Positions 41,959 to 51,919 are shown, counted from the first letter of the stretch. The stretch: DNA of 64,000 nt from Polynucleobacter sp. AM-25C3 (GCF_018882335.1 NZ_JACVOS010000010.1:1-64000), one strand, 5' to 3'. A program made the numbers and translations. The notes: generated from the sequence alone by a model not told the origin.

Positions 41959-42999
41959 TTAAGATCGACTCTGCAGCATGTGATTGCGCTGGCGCGAAAT
42001 CTCTGAAGAAAGCATTGAAAAATTACCGCTACGAACGACCGACGCTAAGGCGGTGCCTTCAGGACCCAAGAACCATAAAAAATCAATAGTGAGTTTTTTA
42101 CTATTTCTAATGCTAGCGGGCGCATTTTGTTCTTGGCCTTGTCCCCGCCCATCGCTTAAGGGGCTTGCAGACTTTAATGAAAAAAGTTCTGTTTGATCTT
42201 TGGTCTCACACAGCTCCAAATAGGCCACTGCAGAAAGTGCATCGGCCAATAAATTGTTATCCCCAATAAAGCCTGCAAAACGGGCTAAGGCACCTACTAA
42301 TGAATGGCCATGAAACGTGGTGATAACTAAATGGCCTGACAGGGCTGCCAGCACGGCTTCTTTGGCCACAAAAGCATCTCTGATTTCTCCAAGGAAAATA
42401 ATATTGGGAGAGGTTCTCAGAAAATTGATTACCGCATTAGCCATCTCTTGATCGCTACCAACCTCATGCGAAAAACACATACCATCACCATGGCGACCAG
42501 CAATTTGTAGCTCTACGGGATTTTCTGCGGTAACGCAAACACCACCCAAAGTAGTTAGACGCGCCACAATCATGCTATTGGCTAAAGTCGTTTTACCAGA
42601 GCCTGCTTTGCCGCCCAGCATGCACAAACCCTGCGTTAATGTTGGGCTTAAAAGGCGCTCAATGATCGGCTTAGGAACCCCCAAATCTGCTAAGGTGGCC
42701 ACTCCCTGTCGATAGCGCCGAATATAAAAAACAGTCTGGTCATTACTGCCAACTAAATTAGTCACCCGAAGACGCATAGCGCTTTGTGTGGCAGCGGGCC
42801 ATAAGGCCGTCATGCTCCCCGGCGCACTAGCATCACACCGCTCACCAAGATAACGATAGAGCTTTGAGAGCTCTTCGTGCAAGGGCGGCTCGAATTCACG
42901 CAAACGCAGTGAATCGCTTGACTCTTTGTAGCGGCAGTCCCTGGGATTCTCAAGTAAATAAATGTCTGAGAACACCAGGTCTAAGAGGGTTTTAGGCAT
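41959..42999 (-). CDS. PilT-like secretion ATPase, second motor of the pilus cluster
   Basis: 346 aa from ATG 42999 (frame opens at 43092 inside pilS). Walker A is LGGKAGSGKTTLANS (about 124-138), the Asp box ENPVELQIAG follows, Walker B is IIFLGEIRDAF (about 185), and a His box FHGHSLVGAL. It resembles PilT/PilU and DotB/TraJ ATPases. R64 thin pili have only PilQ, so this extra ATPase may power retraction. The DotB alternative is less likely because no other T4BSS gene is here. Confidence 0.7.
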   Translation of the reverse strand: MPKTLLDLVFSDIYLLENPRDCRYKESSDSLRLREFEPPLHEELSKLYRYLGERCDASAPGSMTALWPAATQSAMRLRVTNLVGSNDQTVFYIRRYRQGVATLADLGVPKPIIERLLSPTLTQGLCMLGGKAGSGKTTLANSMIVARLTTLGGVCVTAENPVELQIAGRHGDGMCFSHEVGSDQEMANAVINFLRTSPNIIFLGEIRDAFVAKEAVLAALSGHLVITTFHGHSLVGALARFAGFIGDNNLLADALSAVAYLELCETKDQTELFSLKSASPLSDGRGQGQEQNAPASIRNSKKLTIDFLWFLGPEGTALASVVRSGNFSMLSSEISRQRNHMLQSRS

Positions 43000-43030
43000 A
43001 CGAATTTGACTCTCGAAAATAAAAGCAAAA

Positions 43031-43510
43031 TTAATGGCCGAAAGTAAATACGAGTGAGTTGGAATTGCCTGTGCAGGTACCTGCAACCACACTAGGGTCT
43101 GCTGGTAGAGTCACGCTGGTACCGTTAATAGAAAGAGCGCCTAAGTTGCTAATGGCGGTCGCCATTTTTACGCAGGCATCATTGGGAACTGAAGGTTCGG
43201 TAACGGTAAAAAAGCTAGTATTAGCTGCAGGTGCCACAGTCACATTACCACCCCAGGGGTTAATGAGCGCTGCGCCAGAGATCATCGTAGCTGGTGCTAA
43301 ATTGCCGTTGACAACAACAGTCGCTGAGAGATTGGTGTAGGACGGATGACTAATATAAGTCGCTTGAATTGACCCAACCATAGAGGTTAGATCCGTTAAC
43401 GCTTGACTGGACTTATTGCTACTGGTGACGTTGTTGTAAAGAGCGATTAAAGCCACAATACCAATGATGGTTACTAAAGCGGCAAAAAGACCGCCAATAA
43501 GATCACGCAT
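43031..43510 (-). CDS. pilS: PilS-type major pilin
   Basis: 159 aa. The prepilin start MRDLIGGLFAALVTIIGIVA places the hydrophobic stem right after a Gly-Gly cleavage area; the mature globular part has PSYTNLSATVV, ALINPWGGNVTVAP and NDACVKMATAI (Cys-linked, about 112-122) as in the PilS family. AGGAG lies before the ATG. Two cysteines (DACV and AGTCTG) could form the pilin disulfide. It needs a prepilin peptidase not found in this window. Confidence 0.82.
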   Translation of the reverse strand: MRDLIGGLFAALVTIIGIVALIALYNNVTSSNKSSQALTDLTSMVGSIQATYISHPSYTNLSATVVVNGNLAPATMISGAALINPWGGNVTVAPAANTSFFTVTEPSVPNDACVKMATAISNLGALSINGTSVTLPADPSVVAGTCTGNSNSLVFTFGH

Positions 43511-43588
43511 TTTGATTCTCCTAAAGGGTTGTTACTGCCAACTACTGATTAAAAGGTTGAACTGCTTTTTTATAACTACACTGCCGCA

Positions 43589-44767
43589 CTACTTCACTAC
43601 GGTGCCAACTTGATTTGATAGATCTTGAACTGCCAAAATTAATATCGCCATTCCAAACATCATTGAATATTCAAAGAATTTGGAGGTGGTATTGGCCAAG
43701 GCCAATGTACGAGCCTCAATTTGAGAAGCCCACGTCGTTACAAGTTTGGTAATGCGCTCCGGAAAATTAGCAAATCCATAAAGAGCAATAATTGATTCAT
43801 TAATTTCTGGCGATGGGAAATTCATCGATAGCCCACCTTGTCGTGTGGGTGAAATTAAGGCTTCTGGCAAGCTCATGCCGCCACTACGCAAGCGATGAAA
43901 TAAGAGTGAAAGACGCTCTGAAAGATATGGGCTTGCACCTTTAGCCTGCATTTGCAAAATTTGCACATCAGAAATTCCGGAGGCCAAAAGAGTAGCGAAA
44001 ACCATTAGCCATTGGTAGCCCACCAAATCACGGTAGTAGCTATACGGAAAGTGGCGTTCGGCAACGAGGCGTGTTGGCCCAGTCCAACGGGGCAGCGACC
44101 AAAGCAAAGCCGCTAATGCTGAGCCAATGAAAACAGGGATTAAGAAAATCCAGGCAGAATTCACAAAGCCGCTTATAGCGTACAAAAAATGGACTAAGCC
44201 TTGGGCTTTTGCTCGCGGCACGGCAGACTCTAAGCCTGGTATCACAGCACTTGCCAGATACCACAACACCGCGCAAGCAATGAGTAAATGCCCCACAGTG
44301 CTTGAGAGTCCTTGTCGTAACGTCTGCTTTAACCGAACACTGCGCTCACGCTGCTCCAATATGAGCGATAGAGCAAAAGGCAACTTACCGCCAAGCTCAC
44401 CCGCACTGATGATTGCGAGTTCTTCGCTACCTACTAATCCCTCTAAGCTTTCTGAGAATTTTTTACCATTTTGTAGCTTTTGAATAATCAGCAAAATGAT
44501 TCTGGCATACGCATGCTTTTTGGTGCGCAGCATACGATCTCTAAAATGCACTAAGGCTTTTTCTAAAGCAATCTCATTGCCCACCTGGTCAACTAAGTGC
44601 TGATAAAAGGGGCCCCTAATTTTCCAATCTAATTTACTTTTCCGGCTAAATGCCCCCTGCAGTTGCAAAGGCAGTAGCCCTCTTAAACCTTCGAAATACT
44701 CAGATGCAAGAGACTGTGTTAGGCGGGCTTGACTGCGTTTTAAAAAACCCATTTGTGAGTTTTCCAT
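43589..44767 (-). CDS. pilR: PilR-type inner-membrane platform protein (GspF family)
   Basis: 392 aa. A type II secretion F domain is present: AIISAGELGGKLPFALSLIL (about 115-135), three membrane segments (VGHLLIACAVLWYLASAVI; SAWIFLIPVFIGSALAALLW; YSMMFGMAILILAVQDL), and the repeated LLASGISDVQILQMQ. It anchors the pilus motor. Start ATG 44767 overlaps the pilQ stop as TGATG. Confidence 0.85.
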   Translation of the reverse strand: MENSQMGFLKRSQARLTQSLASEYFEGLRGLLPLQLQGAFSRKSKLDWKIRGPFYQHLVDQVGNEIALEKALVHFRDRMLRTKKHAYARIILLIIQKLQNGKKFSESLEGLVGSEELAIISAGELGGKLPFALSLILEQRERSVRLKQTLRQGLSSTVGHLLIACAVLWYLASAVIPGLESAVPRAKAQGLVHFLYAISGFVNSAWIFLIPVFIGSALAALLWSLPRWTGPTRLVAERHFPYSYYRDLVGYQWLMVFATLLASGISDVQILQMQAKGASPYLSERLSLLFHRLRSGGMSLPEALISPTRQGGLSMNFPSPEINESIIALYGFANFPERITKLVTTWASQIEARTLALANTTSKFFEYSMMFGMAILILAVQDLSNQVGTVVK

Positions 44768-46404
44768 CACGCAACCAATCCGTAAGGCATGGAGCTGGCA
44801 GGGTTAGAGCTAATTAAGTCAACGGTTTTTTCCACCGCCCGAGGGTCAACCTCACCAGTAAAAACTAAGTGCAGCGCTTGCTCCAATAAGGGTCGATCCG
44901 AATCAACTCTTGCGCGATAATTTTTACGCGCAACGCTTGTGCCATGATTGACAAAATCGTCCATCAAGGCTTCGTCGCATAAAACCACTTCCGCAATCGC
45001 CACCCTTTTGGATTTGCCGGTGTAATTGCAATGCTGGCATCCACCCTCTTTTTCCAGATAAACCTGATTAACATCACCCCAAGTTCCCAAAGCGGATAAA
45101 AGTCGCGCATCCAATGAAAAGCCCGAAGCTGCGCTATCGCTCAACGAAACCTTGCAGTGGGGACAAGCTCTTGGGATTAATCGCTGCGTGATCACTCCAC
45201 AGAGAATGGCAGGATCGCAAAACCGTTTACGCGGCAATAGAACGGGGTCCATTGTTTCGATACGATCGATCGCTGCAAACGGGTCAGGAGTATGCAAAGT
45301 AGACCATGCTTGGTGACCTGTTAAGGCTGCTTCAATGACGGATGCGGCAACTGCTGGCCCTCGAATTTCTCCTAAAAATAAAATCTTAGGGGCCATACGC
45401 AACGCCCCGCGAACCAAGTTTGCGTACTCTATACCCACTTCTTCATCGTTTTTGGCGTTGGTGATCACCATTTGCACCGCCCAGGGCATCGGGTTTTCAA
45501 CCGGATCTTCAACAGTGACCTGGCGGTTATAGGGCTTGATTCTGGCTAGGTGTTGCAAGATCTGAAACAAAGTGGTGGTTTTACCGGAACCAGTAGGCCC
45601 AGTAAAAAGAACAACCCCCGCCGGGGTATTCATCAAAATGTCTATTTTTGCAATTTGTGCTGCAGAGTAACCCATCTCCGCCAATGCAAAGTGTCCGGCG
45701 GGACGCTCTGGATAGGACAAGGGGTCAAGCCCATCTTCTTTTTTATGTCCTGCCAAATATTGCAAACGGATTGTCATAAATCCGCCGCCTTGTGCGCCTA
45801 AAGAAAAAGCTGGCCCTCTAAAAATACGGCAAGAAGATAGTTTGCATTCTGGCGGAAACTCCGAGCCGGAAATTTGCGCATTTTGATATGCAAGCTCTTC
45901 ATACATTGCAGCCTTAGTTTGGGCAATGCCTTGAAAAATCGCTCTGGCGATAGCGCCACCTTCATTGTGAAATACTGTCAGAAAGTGATATAGATCGCCA
46001 CCAATTTCAAACTGCACATCCGCATGGGTACCACGCATCATGATATGAATATCAGATGCACCATACTTGCTAGCCTGGGCAATCAGATCGAGCGCATAGT
46101 TACGCACCAATAGCTCACTTTTGTCGCCACCAATCGCTTTTTGAGCAAATCCTTGTTCGTGCAATTGAGCGATCTGGGCGATTTCGCGAAGCTCTACCGT
46201 TATTGAGCCATCATTGCGCTTTGTCTTATTTAGCCAAGTCATAAAGTGTGGGTTGCCCGAGGTGCGTAGATCTGTAAAGACGGTTTTAGTCTTCACGTCT
46301 AGCGCAACCTTATCCAAAAGACGAAGTGGTAATAACTCAAACTTAAAACCCATGGAAGGTCTTGAGCCATTAAATGAATTTAAAACAGATTTTCTAGTAT
46401 CCAT
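44767..46404 (-). CDS. pilQ: PilQ-type pilus assembly ATPase (GspE/PilB family)
   Basis: 545 aa. N-terminal domain then Walker A LFTGPTGSGKTTTLFQ (about 263-278), TVEDPVE (Asp box), Walker B ILFLGEIRGP (about 342), and AWSTLHTPD (His box). A tetracysteine motif CPHCKVSL...CQHCNYTG (about 410 and 451) is the zinc site of pilus extension ATPases. It should power assembly. The 5' end overlaps pilO by 11 bp. Confidence 0.9.
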   Translation of the reverse strand: MDTRKSVLNSFNGSRPSMGFKFELLPLRLLDKVALDVKTKTVFTDLRTSGNPHFMTWLNKTKRNDGSITVELREIAQIAQLHEQGFAQKAIGGDKSELLVRNYALDLIAQASKYGASDIHIMMRGTHADVQFEIGGDLYHFLTVFHNEGGAIARAIFQGIAQTKAAMYEELAYQNAQISGSEFPPECKLSSCRIFRGPAFSLGAQGGGFMTIRLQYLAGHKKEDGLDPLSYPERPAGHFALAEMGYSAAQIAKIDILMNTPAGVVLFTGPTGSGKTTTLFQILQHLARIKPYNRQVTVEDPVENPMPWAVQMVITNAKNDEEVGIEYANLVRGALRMAPKILFLGEIRGPAVAASVIEAALTGHQAWSTLHTPDPFAAIDRIETMDPVLLPRKRFCDPAILCGVITQRLIPRACPHCKVSLSDSAASGFSLDARLLSALGTWGDVNQVYLEKEGGCQHCNYTGKSKRVAIAEVVLCDEALMDDFVNHGTSVARKNYRARVDSDRPLLEQALHLVFTGEVDPRAVEKTVDLISSNPASSMPYGLVA

Positions 46405-47647
46405 AAACCATGCCCTCTAATTTGTACCCAGCACTATCGACCAAACTGCTAGAAAGATGAGTCATTCGCATTCCCGGCACGCTCGAAAAATCAATTGAAA
46501 ATGGAGCTGTTGAGCTAACCAAAGTGAAACTTTGTTTTTGCAACGGCTTGACTTGAGAGGCGGCGTTATTGACTTGTTGCGCCATTTGATTAATCTGGCC
46601 TGGTAAGGCGTTTGCGGCAGTATCAGTCGGCGTTGTTAGCTCCAAGCTCATGCCGGTGCTTTGCGCAATAAAGCGCAAAGCCAGAAGATTGCTTTGCAAA
46701 CTGCCTGGTGGCTCGATAGAGGCGCTATTCTGGCCAGCGCTCACCCCAAAAGATAGGGGCAGTAGTTGTGAAATATTTGCGCCATCGTTACTGAGCGCCC
46801 CTTCTGGTCGATTTTTTACCGTTGCACCAGGCGCTAATTTCCACTGAGCCAGCGCTTCATTATTCTGACAATCTATTCCCACTAACTTCCAGCCAGATTT
46901 AGTCAGGGGTAGTGCATACACCGCTGCTTTACAGGCAGTAAGCCAACTATTGGGCATGGGCGCATTCAAAGGCGCTAATGCTTGGTCAGCCATCTTTTGC
47001 TGTTGCGCTGCTAGCACCTGAGCAGCATGAATGCGTGCCTGCTCTTCTTTTTGCAAGGCATGCCAATAAAACCCACCTCCTACCAGTCCGGCGCAAACCA
47101 TTCCAATCGTGACGCCCTTCCAGGGCAACGCTTTGCTTGCCCCAATGGCATTGACTGTAACAAGCTTACTTTTAGCAACAATCCCAGTAGCCTCGCGCTG
47201 GGCAATATTGGCAAGTAACTCATTTAAGGCACTTAAATCCCCTTCAACACTTTTCCAATCTTTAAACCCTGCATGCGCTGAGCGCACTTCATCAATCTCT
47301 TGTGCAGTGCCAATAATGTCGCCATCCGGGAGAATGGAATAGCCATCTCGAACGGCAATGTACCAATACACACCATCGCCTAGCTGAAATATGCCAAACC
47401 AAGGCTCAGCAACGGCGCTTGCTAAGCGGGCTGCAAGCGAAAATGTCTTGTTCGACTTTTTAGTAAGCGCTCCATCGCTATCGTAAGCAAACCCTGCTTG
47501 AACTGCGAGTTCGCTAACCCGCAATGCGTAAAGATTGGCTCCATAATGCTGCGCTTCTGTTTTGATTTCGCTAAAGTTGGGCGCTGTATCAAAGGCATTC
47601 CAATGCATGCCAAGATACCAACGCGTTTTGCCAAGCTGGAGAATCAT
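46394..47647 (-). CDS. pilO: PilO-type pilus assembly protein
   Basis: 417 aa. Large N-terminal cytoplasmic part with WFGIFQLGDGVYWYIAVRDG (about 83-102), one membrane helix (GVTIGMVCAGLVGGGFYW about 178-195), a coiled coil (QKEEQARIHAAQVLAAQQQ) and a periplasmic C-terminus. This matches PilO of IncI thin pili, which builds the inner-membrane frame. It lies 2 bp from pilP. Confidence 0.8.
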   Translation of the reverse strand: MILQLGKTRWYLGMHWNAFDTAPNFSEIKTEAQHYGANLYALRVSELAVQAGFAYDSDGALTKKSNKTFSLAARLASAVAEPWFGIFQLGDGVYWYIAVRDGYSILPDGDIIGTAQEIDEVRSAHAGFKDWKSVEGDLSALNELLANIAQREATGIVAKSKLVTVNAIGASKALPWKGVTIGMVCAGLVGGGFYWHALQKEEQARIHAAQVLAAQQQKMADQALAPLNAPMPNSWLTACKAAVYALPLTKSGWKLVGIDCQNNEALAQWKLAPGATVKNRPEGALSNDGANISQLLPLSFGVSAGQNSASIEPPGSLQSNLLALRFIAQSTGMSLELTTPTDTAANALPGQINQMAQQVNNAASQVKPLQKQSFTLVSSTAPFSIDFSSVPGMRMTHLSSSLVDSAGYKLEGMVYGY

Positions 47648-47649
47648 TC

Positions 47650-48435
47650 TTATTGCCCCATGACAAAATCAGAGTTGGCGCTATTGCCAACCAAGGGTAT
47701 AGATCGTTTAGCCTTACCCGAGCCAAACAGCACTTCATTTGGTGTGATGGCGCTAACTACGCCATAGCCAGCAATAACAGTTCCTACTGATGCTGTAATA
47801 GTCTGGCCATTTGGCATCGAGACATTGGCACGGTAATTATTCTCGCCACCGGCAATCATTAGTACGCGAGGTCCTCTCGCTGAGTTAGTGGGGCCTGGGC
47901 TTTGCGCTGCATTGGGATTGGGTGCCCCAGGGATGCCTGGGACACTACCTTCTTTAGCAATTTTTGTTTTGAGCTCGGCATTTTTTAGTTGCTCGGCAAG
48001 CATGGCATTTTCAGAACGCAGTTTTTCTAGATCACCTAAAGTTGGGGCAGCCCAATCGGCAGGCGTAGAGGATTTAGCGTCTGGAGAACCTATAGCAGCA
48101 GAGGCTTTTTTATTCGCAACAGTCCCCACTCCGTCCTGGCCCGGCTGTGTAGCGGTCTTCACCACTTCTTCATTCTTGGCTAAACCTGATGCTTCAGGCT
48201 TGCTTGTAGCCGGGACATTAGCCGAGGTTTCTGGGCTTAAATCCATGGCCGCCTTTGCATCAGTTTGGACTTGAGTAAGGACAAGCCCTCCTGACTGTAC
48301 TACGCTCTGCGGCCTCTTTTGAGTCGGCTTGTCAACACTACTATACAAATATATGGCAGCAGCAAGAATGGAGCAAATCACTATAACTAGCGCGAAGCCA
48401 ATAATTTTGTTTTTTGGAATAAGAGAGAGTTTCAT
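47650..48435 (-). CDS. pilP: PilP-type pilus assembly protein
   Basis: 261 aa. Signal anchor (IIGFALVIVICSILAAAIYL about 11-30), a Pro/Ala/Lys-rich linker, a helix LEKLRSENAMLAEQLKNAEL and a C-terminal beta domain RGPRVLMIAGGENNYRANV and VGTVIAGYGVVSAI, as in PilP, the periplasmic link to the secretin. Start overlaps the pilN stop as TAATG. Confidence 0.8.
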   Translation of the reverse strand: MKLSLIPKNKIIGFALVIVICSILAAAIYLYSSVDKPTQKRPQSVVQSGGLVLTQVQTDAKAAMDLSPETSANVPATSKPEASGLAKNEEVVKTATQPGQDGVGTVANKKASAAIGSPDAKSSTPADWAAPTLGDLEKLRSENAMLAEQLKNAELKTKIAKEGSVPGIPGAPNPNAAQSPGPTNSARGPRVLMIAGGENNYRANVSMPNGQTITASVGTVIAGYGVVSAITPNEVLFGSGKAKRSIPLVGNSANSDFVMGQ

Positions 48436-50165
48436 TAAAGTACTTTCGCTGTAACAACGATGGCCATAATTTGCTTGCCTGCAGTCGAGTCAAATCCACC
48501 TCCGAGCAAATAGAAGAAAGGAGAAAAGATTCCTGAGTTTTGGTTTGAGCCAGTCTCTTTGGTAAGGCTGGTGAGAAGCAAAGCATCGCCAGGCGTTAAA
48601 GTCACCGTATTTTGGAAAGTGCTGGTATCAATGTCGGGTGTTTGAATAGAGGCTTGCGAAGAACCTGAGCCACTGGTGACCGTCTTAAGGGAGACTAATG
48701 CGCTATTGGTCATCGTCATGGCCAGCACAATCTTGCCGTTTATGATGCGCGGCACAAACATCGCCGTAAAACCAACTGTGAAGGTCCCTGGCGTAAGTGA
48801 CGTTGTAGTGCCCACGTTGGCAGACGTTGTTGAATTAGATGAGGCAAGGTAGCTTTGCTGTCTTGCCAATTGCACCGGTGTTGGTTGACCATTCATCGCA
48901 ATTGCTTGCTGATGGAGTTTTTCAGTCACCTTACCAATTGTTGATAGCGCATTTAGAGCCGCGGTAGATCCAGCATAATTCGATGAATTAATGACTGATG
49001 CACCAATATTAAATGGCGTCATGCCGCCAATCACTGCTGGGGTTTGAACGCCGGTAACGTTAAAACCCAGATTGCCAGCGGATTTAAAAATCACACTAGG
49101 GTTCCAGCTGTAGTTTTCTTCGCTATTAACCGCAACCGTATAGATGTTGACGTCAATCTGAACCTGTTGGGACAACTGGTCAGATAAGGTCTTTACCCAT
49201 GTTTCCATATGACGAACTTCTGCGGGCGAACCGGTCACCGTAATGGAGCCAGCGGCAGCATTAATAGCTACTTCAGCACCCTTACCTACGACCTTGGCAG
49301 TGGTTTCAATATCCTTCCAAAGATCTACGTCATAACGGGAAGTGCTCTCAGCACCAGAAGAGCTGCTTGCTCCCCCTGAGACATTGGCACCACCAGAGCC
49401 TGATGATCCTGAAACTGATGCTGAGGTAGTTGTGATGGTTGAGCTACCCTTAAAGCTGCGGGCAATAGTTGGAAGATAAAAAGTTTTTGATTCACTACGA
49501 AAGAACATGGCCTTACCATCTGCAAACTTCCACCACACCCCAGTCTTTTGCGCCAACTGATCTAAAAGACCGTTTAAGGTGCCCTCGTAATTAAGATTCA
49601 TTGGAATCTGTAATGGCAGGCGCGCTAACTGCGTATTCGTTGGAGCTTGAAAAACGCCGCCGGTATTACTTGCGGGCGCAGAAACACCAAGCGGAGCCGG
49701 CAAGCCAGCGCCCCCCGATAGATTGGAAGCAAGCGCTGTAGCAGCGCTTGGCAATGCGCTGGTGTTAAGCGCTCCAGGCATAGATGTGCCGGTGGATTGG
49801 GTCGTCGTATTAACCTGCAATCCCGTTAAATCCGCAACGAGATTAAATTCTTCGCTAATCCAATGAGCAACGTCAGGCAACATTACGGAGCGACTCGGTT
49901 TGTAAACCACCTTCTTTTTAAGAAGCGGCGACAACTGCTCTGCAACTGTAATTTTCTCTCCAGCAAGGTAAGCCCCAGTTGATTTAATCACCACAGGTCT
50001 TGCGGGATCAACATTGCCCTGTTTTGCAATTTGCTCTTCATATTCAGCCTGACGCTGATTATTCTTGGCCCCAATAAAGCCTGAGCAAGCGGTAATAAAG
50101 ACACAGCCAACTAACAGCGAGGCCAATAGTACTAATTTTTTAGTTTTTGAAATGTAATTTCTCAT
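48435..50165 (-). CDS. pilN: PilN-type outer-membrane secretin lipoprotein
   Basis: 576 aa. Lipoprotein signal with lipobox ITAC (Cys27). N-domains include LLDQLAQKTGVWWKFADGKA (about 201-220) and AGSITVTGSPAEVRHMETW (about 305). The C-terminal secretin part, from about 330, has QIDVNIYTVAV, QLARQQSYLASS, GFTAMFVPRIINGKIVLAMT and VTLTPGDALLLTSL. It forms the outer-membrane ring through which the pilus passes. ATGA overlap with the pilL-like gene. Confidence 0.88.
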   Translation of the reverse strand: MRNYISKTKKLVLLASLLVGCVFITACSGFIGAKNNQRQAEYEEQIAKQGNVDPARPVVIKSTGAYLAGEKITVAEQLSPLLKKKVVYKPSRSVMLPDVAHWISEEFNLVADLTGLQVNTTTQSTGTSMPGALNTSALPSAATALASNLSGGAGLPAPLGVSAPASNTGGVFQAPTNTQLARLPLQIPMNLNYEGTLNGLLDQLAQKTGVWWKFADGKAMFFRSESKTFYLPTIARSFKGSSTITTTSASVSGSSGSGGANVSGGASSSSGAESTSRYDVDLWKDIETTAKVVGKGAEVAINAAAGSITVTGSPAEVRHMETWVKTLSDQLSQQVQIDVNIYTVAVNSEENYSWNPSVIFKSAGNLGFNVTGVQTPAVIGGMTPFNIGASVINSSNYAGSTAALNALSTIGKVTEKLHQQAIAMNGQPTPVQLARQQSYLASSNSTTSANVGTTTSLTPGTFTVGFTAMFVPRIINGKIVLAMTMTNSALVSLKTVTSGSGSSQASIQTPDIDTSTFQNTVTLTPGDALLLTSLTKETGSNQNSGIFSPFFYLLGGGFDSTAGKQIMAIVVTAKVL

Positions 50166-50713
50166 TGTGGCGTGACTCCCGGGCCTGTAATTACTAAAGT
50201 TTTGTTTGCGCTATAGAAATTAGCGTGAATAAGAATTCCATTGGAGGAAAGTGTTTCAATCACTTTGGCGGCGGCGATATCAAAGCTGCCAGTAAATTCT
50301 GAGTTAGAAGGAATTACCCAGTCTTTATCGAACTGCCAAACCAGTGACCAATTCGAATCCTTCGCCCACTTGGTAAGCTCAGACCTTATGGTTTCTCCCT
50401 TTTTGAGCTGCCAAATCAGCTCAGGCTCTGGCGCTACTGGAATTACGATATTGGCCTTCGAGATTGTTGAGACAGCTGCAAGCCTCACCTGCACTTCAGC
50501 TGGCGAGTCCTCGAGAGTTAAATCAGGAACTTCCGTTGAAGGGATTGTGTTGATGGGTTCATTTATGGCGATCCGCGCTTGCCCATCAGGCAGTAAGACC
50601 GGTCTAGGACCGCTTGAGCAGCCGACAATGGCTAAAACCGCCATGCTGGCAAAGCATAGTAATAGCAAACGCTCAATGACAATAGAAGCGAACTGCTTAT
50701 AAAAAACAGACAT
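50162..50713 (-). CDS. pilL: PilL/TcpQ-type pilus lipoprotein
   Basis: 183 aa with a lipoprotein signal (FASMAVLAIVGCSS, lipobox IVGC). The C-terminal half has the toxin-coregulated-pilus Q pattern: WQLKKGETIRSELTKWAKDS, WSLVWQFDKDWVIPSNSEF, VIETLSSNGILIHANFY. Such proteins bind secretins and stabilise the outer-membrane ring. It is the first gene of the pil operon and carries leader motif copy c; AUAGGA is 6 nt from the ATG. Confidence 0.78.
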   Translation of the reverse strand: MSVFYKQFASIVIERLLLLCFASMAVLAIVGCSSGPRPVLLPDGQARIAINEPINTIPSTEVPDLTLEDSPAEVQVRLAAVSTISKANIVIPVAPEPELIWQLKKGETIRSELTKWAKDSNWSLVWQFDKDWVIPSNSEFTGSFDIAAAKVIETLSSNGILIHANFYSANKTLVITGPGVTPQ

Positions 50714-50717
50714 GTTA

Positions 50718-50748
50718 ATCCTATCAAGTTATGGTGCGCGCTAACGCA
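50718..50748 (-). promoter_or_regulatory. Leader hairpin motif, copy c, before pilL
   Basis: UGCG-UUAGCG-CGCA (50748-50735) followed by ACUUGAUAGGAU (50729-50718). The 123-bp gap to virB11 otherwise holds only an AT-rich promoter-like stretch (50760-50836). Confidence 0.65.
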
Positions 50749-50836
50749 TACACCTATTTTCACTCATAAAAAAATACTTGGCAATACCTACAGCTTTCCT
50801 ACTAAAAATTTTTGTCAAATGTCGTTAATGCGCCCA

Positions 50837-51919
50837 TTAATGACCATAAGCCAACTCACGCTTCTTAAACGGATCAAAATGAATCTCGGTCATCACCCTT
50901 TTCTTCCCAATTAGCTGATCGCCTTTAAAAATAAATCGGGCTTGCACATGAGCTACAACATCGATCGTCATTAAAAATAATTTCGCGATTTCGGCTTGGG
51001 TATATGCAGCGGCTTCCTGGTGCTCCTTTGCCATGAAGACAAACCTTGGGATTGCTGTTGGGCAGCTTTCAGCATGGAATGAAGTCAATGAGCCACTATG
51101 GCCCGTGGTCAAGAGCTTAAGAAAGTCGTAACTCTCTGACCCGCGTAACTCAGCAAGAAGAACGCGATCGGGCTTCATGCGCATATTGCTACCAATCAAA
51201 TCTGCGGGTGTAACGTTTGCCTTACCTTGACCACCTTTTGAGTAAAGTAAATTGACTTGATTTGCTTTATCTTCCATAAACAGCTCTCGAACATCTTCAA
51301 TGGTGATCACCCTCTCCCAGCTCGGAATGTATTGGCATAGTGATTTCATAAATGTGGTTTTGCCAGAGCCTGTATCGCCAACCACTGCAACGTTTAAGTG
51401 GTTTTCCACAGACGCCTTTAAGAATTCAGGAAAGCATTTGCTTTCAAGTAATTTCATTAGCTTCTGACTATTGGGGTCAAGCTTCTCAATGTTGCCCTCT
51501 GGCTTGCTCCAAAAAGTATCGTCAAAATATCCTCCATCAACATATGCTGACATGGGAATTACCTTCATTTGAGGGCGGCGAATTGTAAAGCTAATGCAGT
51601 CTGGTGGAACCGCTGGCTCCATTACGATTTGTACGCGCTCTTGACCCGGGAGCGTGGCCGACAGAATCGGGTGCGATGAAGATATTTTTTGATCAGTGAA
51701 GGTAGCAATGCTTTGCGCAAGCTGTCTTAGGTGAAGTAATGTCAGCTCAGGCACCGAATGGAACTCCCAACCATTATCTGATTCAGTAACTAACTCTCCA
51801 GGACGATTAATAACCATCTCTGTAACGCCATCCTTGAAATATGATTGCAGGGGTAGCATTAATTGCTTGACCATCGAATCTTTGCCAAGAGAATCAATAG
51901 GTTTAGAGGCATTGTTCAT
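50837..51919 (-). CDS. virB11: VirB11-type ATPase
   Basis: 360 aa hexameric ATPase at the cytoplasmic base of the secretion channel. Walker A is VVGDTGSGKTTFMKS (about 175-189), the Asp box TIEDVRELF, Walker B VLLAELRGSESYDF (about 255-268) and His box SGSLTSFHAES. It switches the system between pilus assembly and DNA transfer. ATGA overlap with the TrbM-like gene; last gene of the virB operon. Confidence 0.93.
   Translation of the reverse strand: MNNASKPIDSLGKDSMVKQLMLPLQSYFKDGVTEMVINRPGELVTESDNGWEFHSVPELTLLHLRQLAQSIATFTDQKISSSHPILSATLPGQERVQIVMEPAVPPDCISFTIRRPQMKVIPMSAYVDGGYFDDTFWSKPEGNIEKLDPNSQKLMKLLESKCFPEFLKASVENHLNVAVVGDTGSGKTTFMKSLCQYIPSWERVITIEDVRELFMEDKANQVNLLYSKGGQGKANVTPADLIGSNMRMKPDRVLLAELRGSESYDFLKLLTTGHSGSLTSFHAESCPTAIPRFVFMAKEHQEAAAYTQAEIAKLFLMTIDVVAHVQARFIFKGDQLIGKKRVMTEIHFDPFKKRELAYGH

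Noticed and set aside
50241..50702. 153-residue ORF opposite pilL
   Set aside because: Antisense of the TcpQ-like gene, with no ribosome-binding site or family match.
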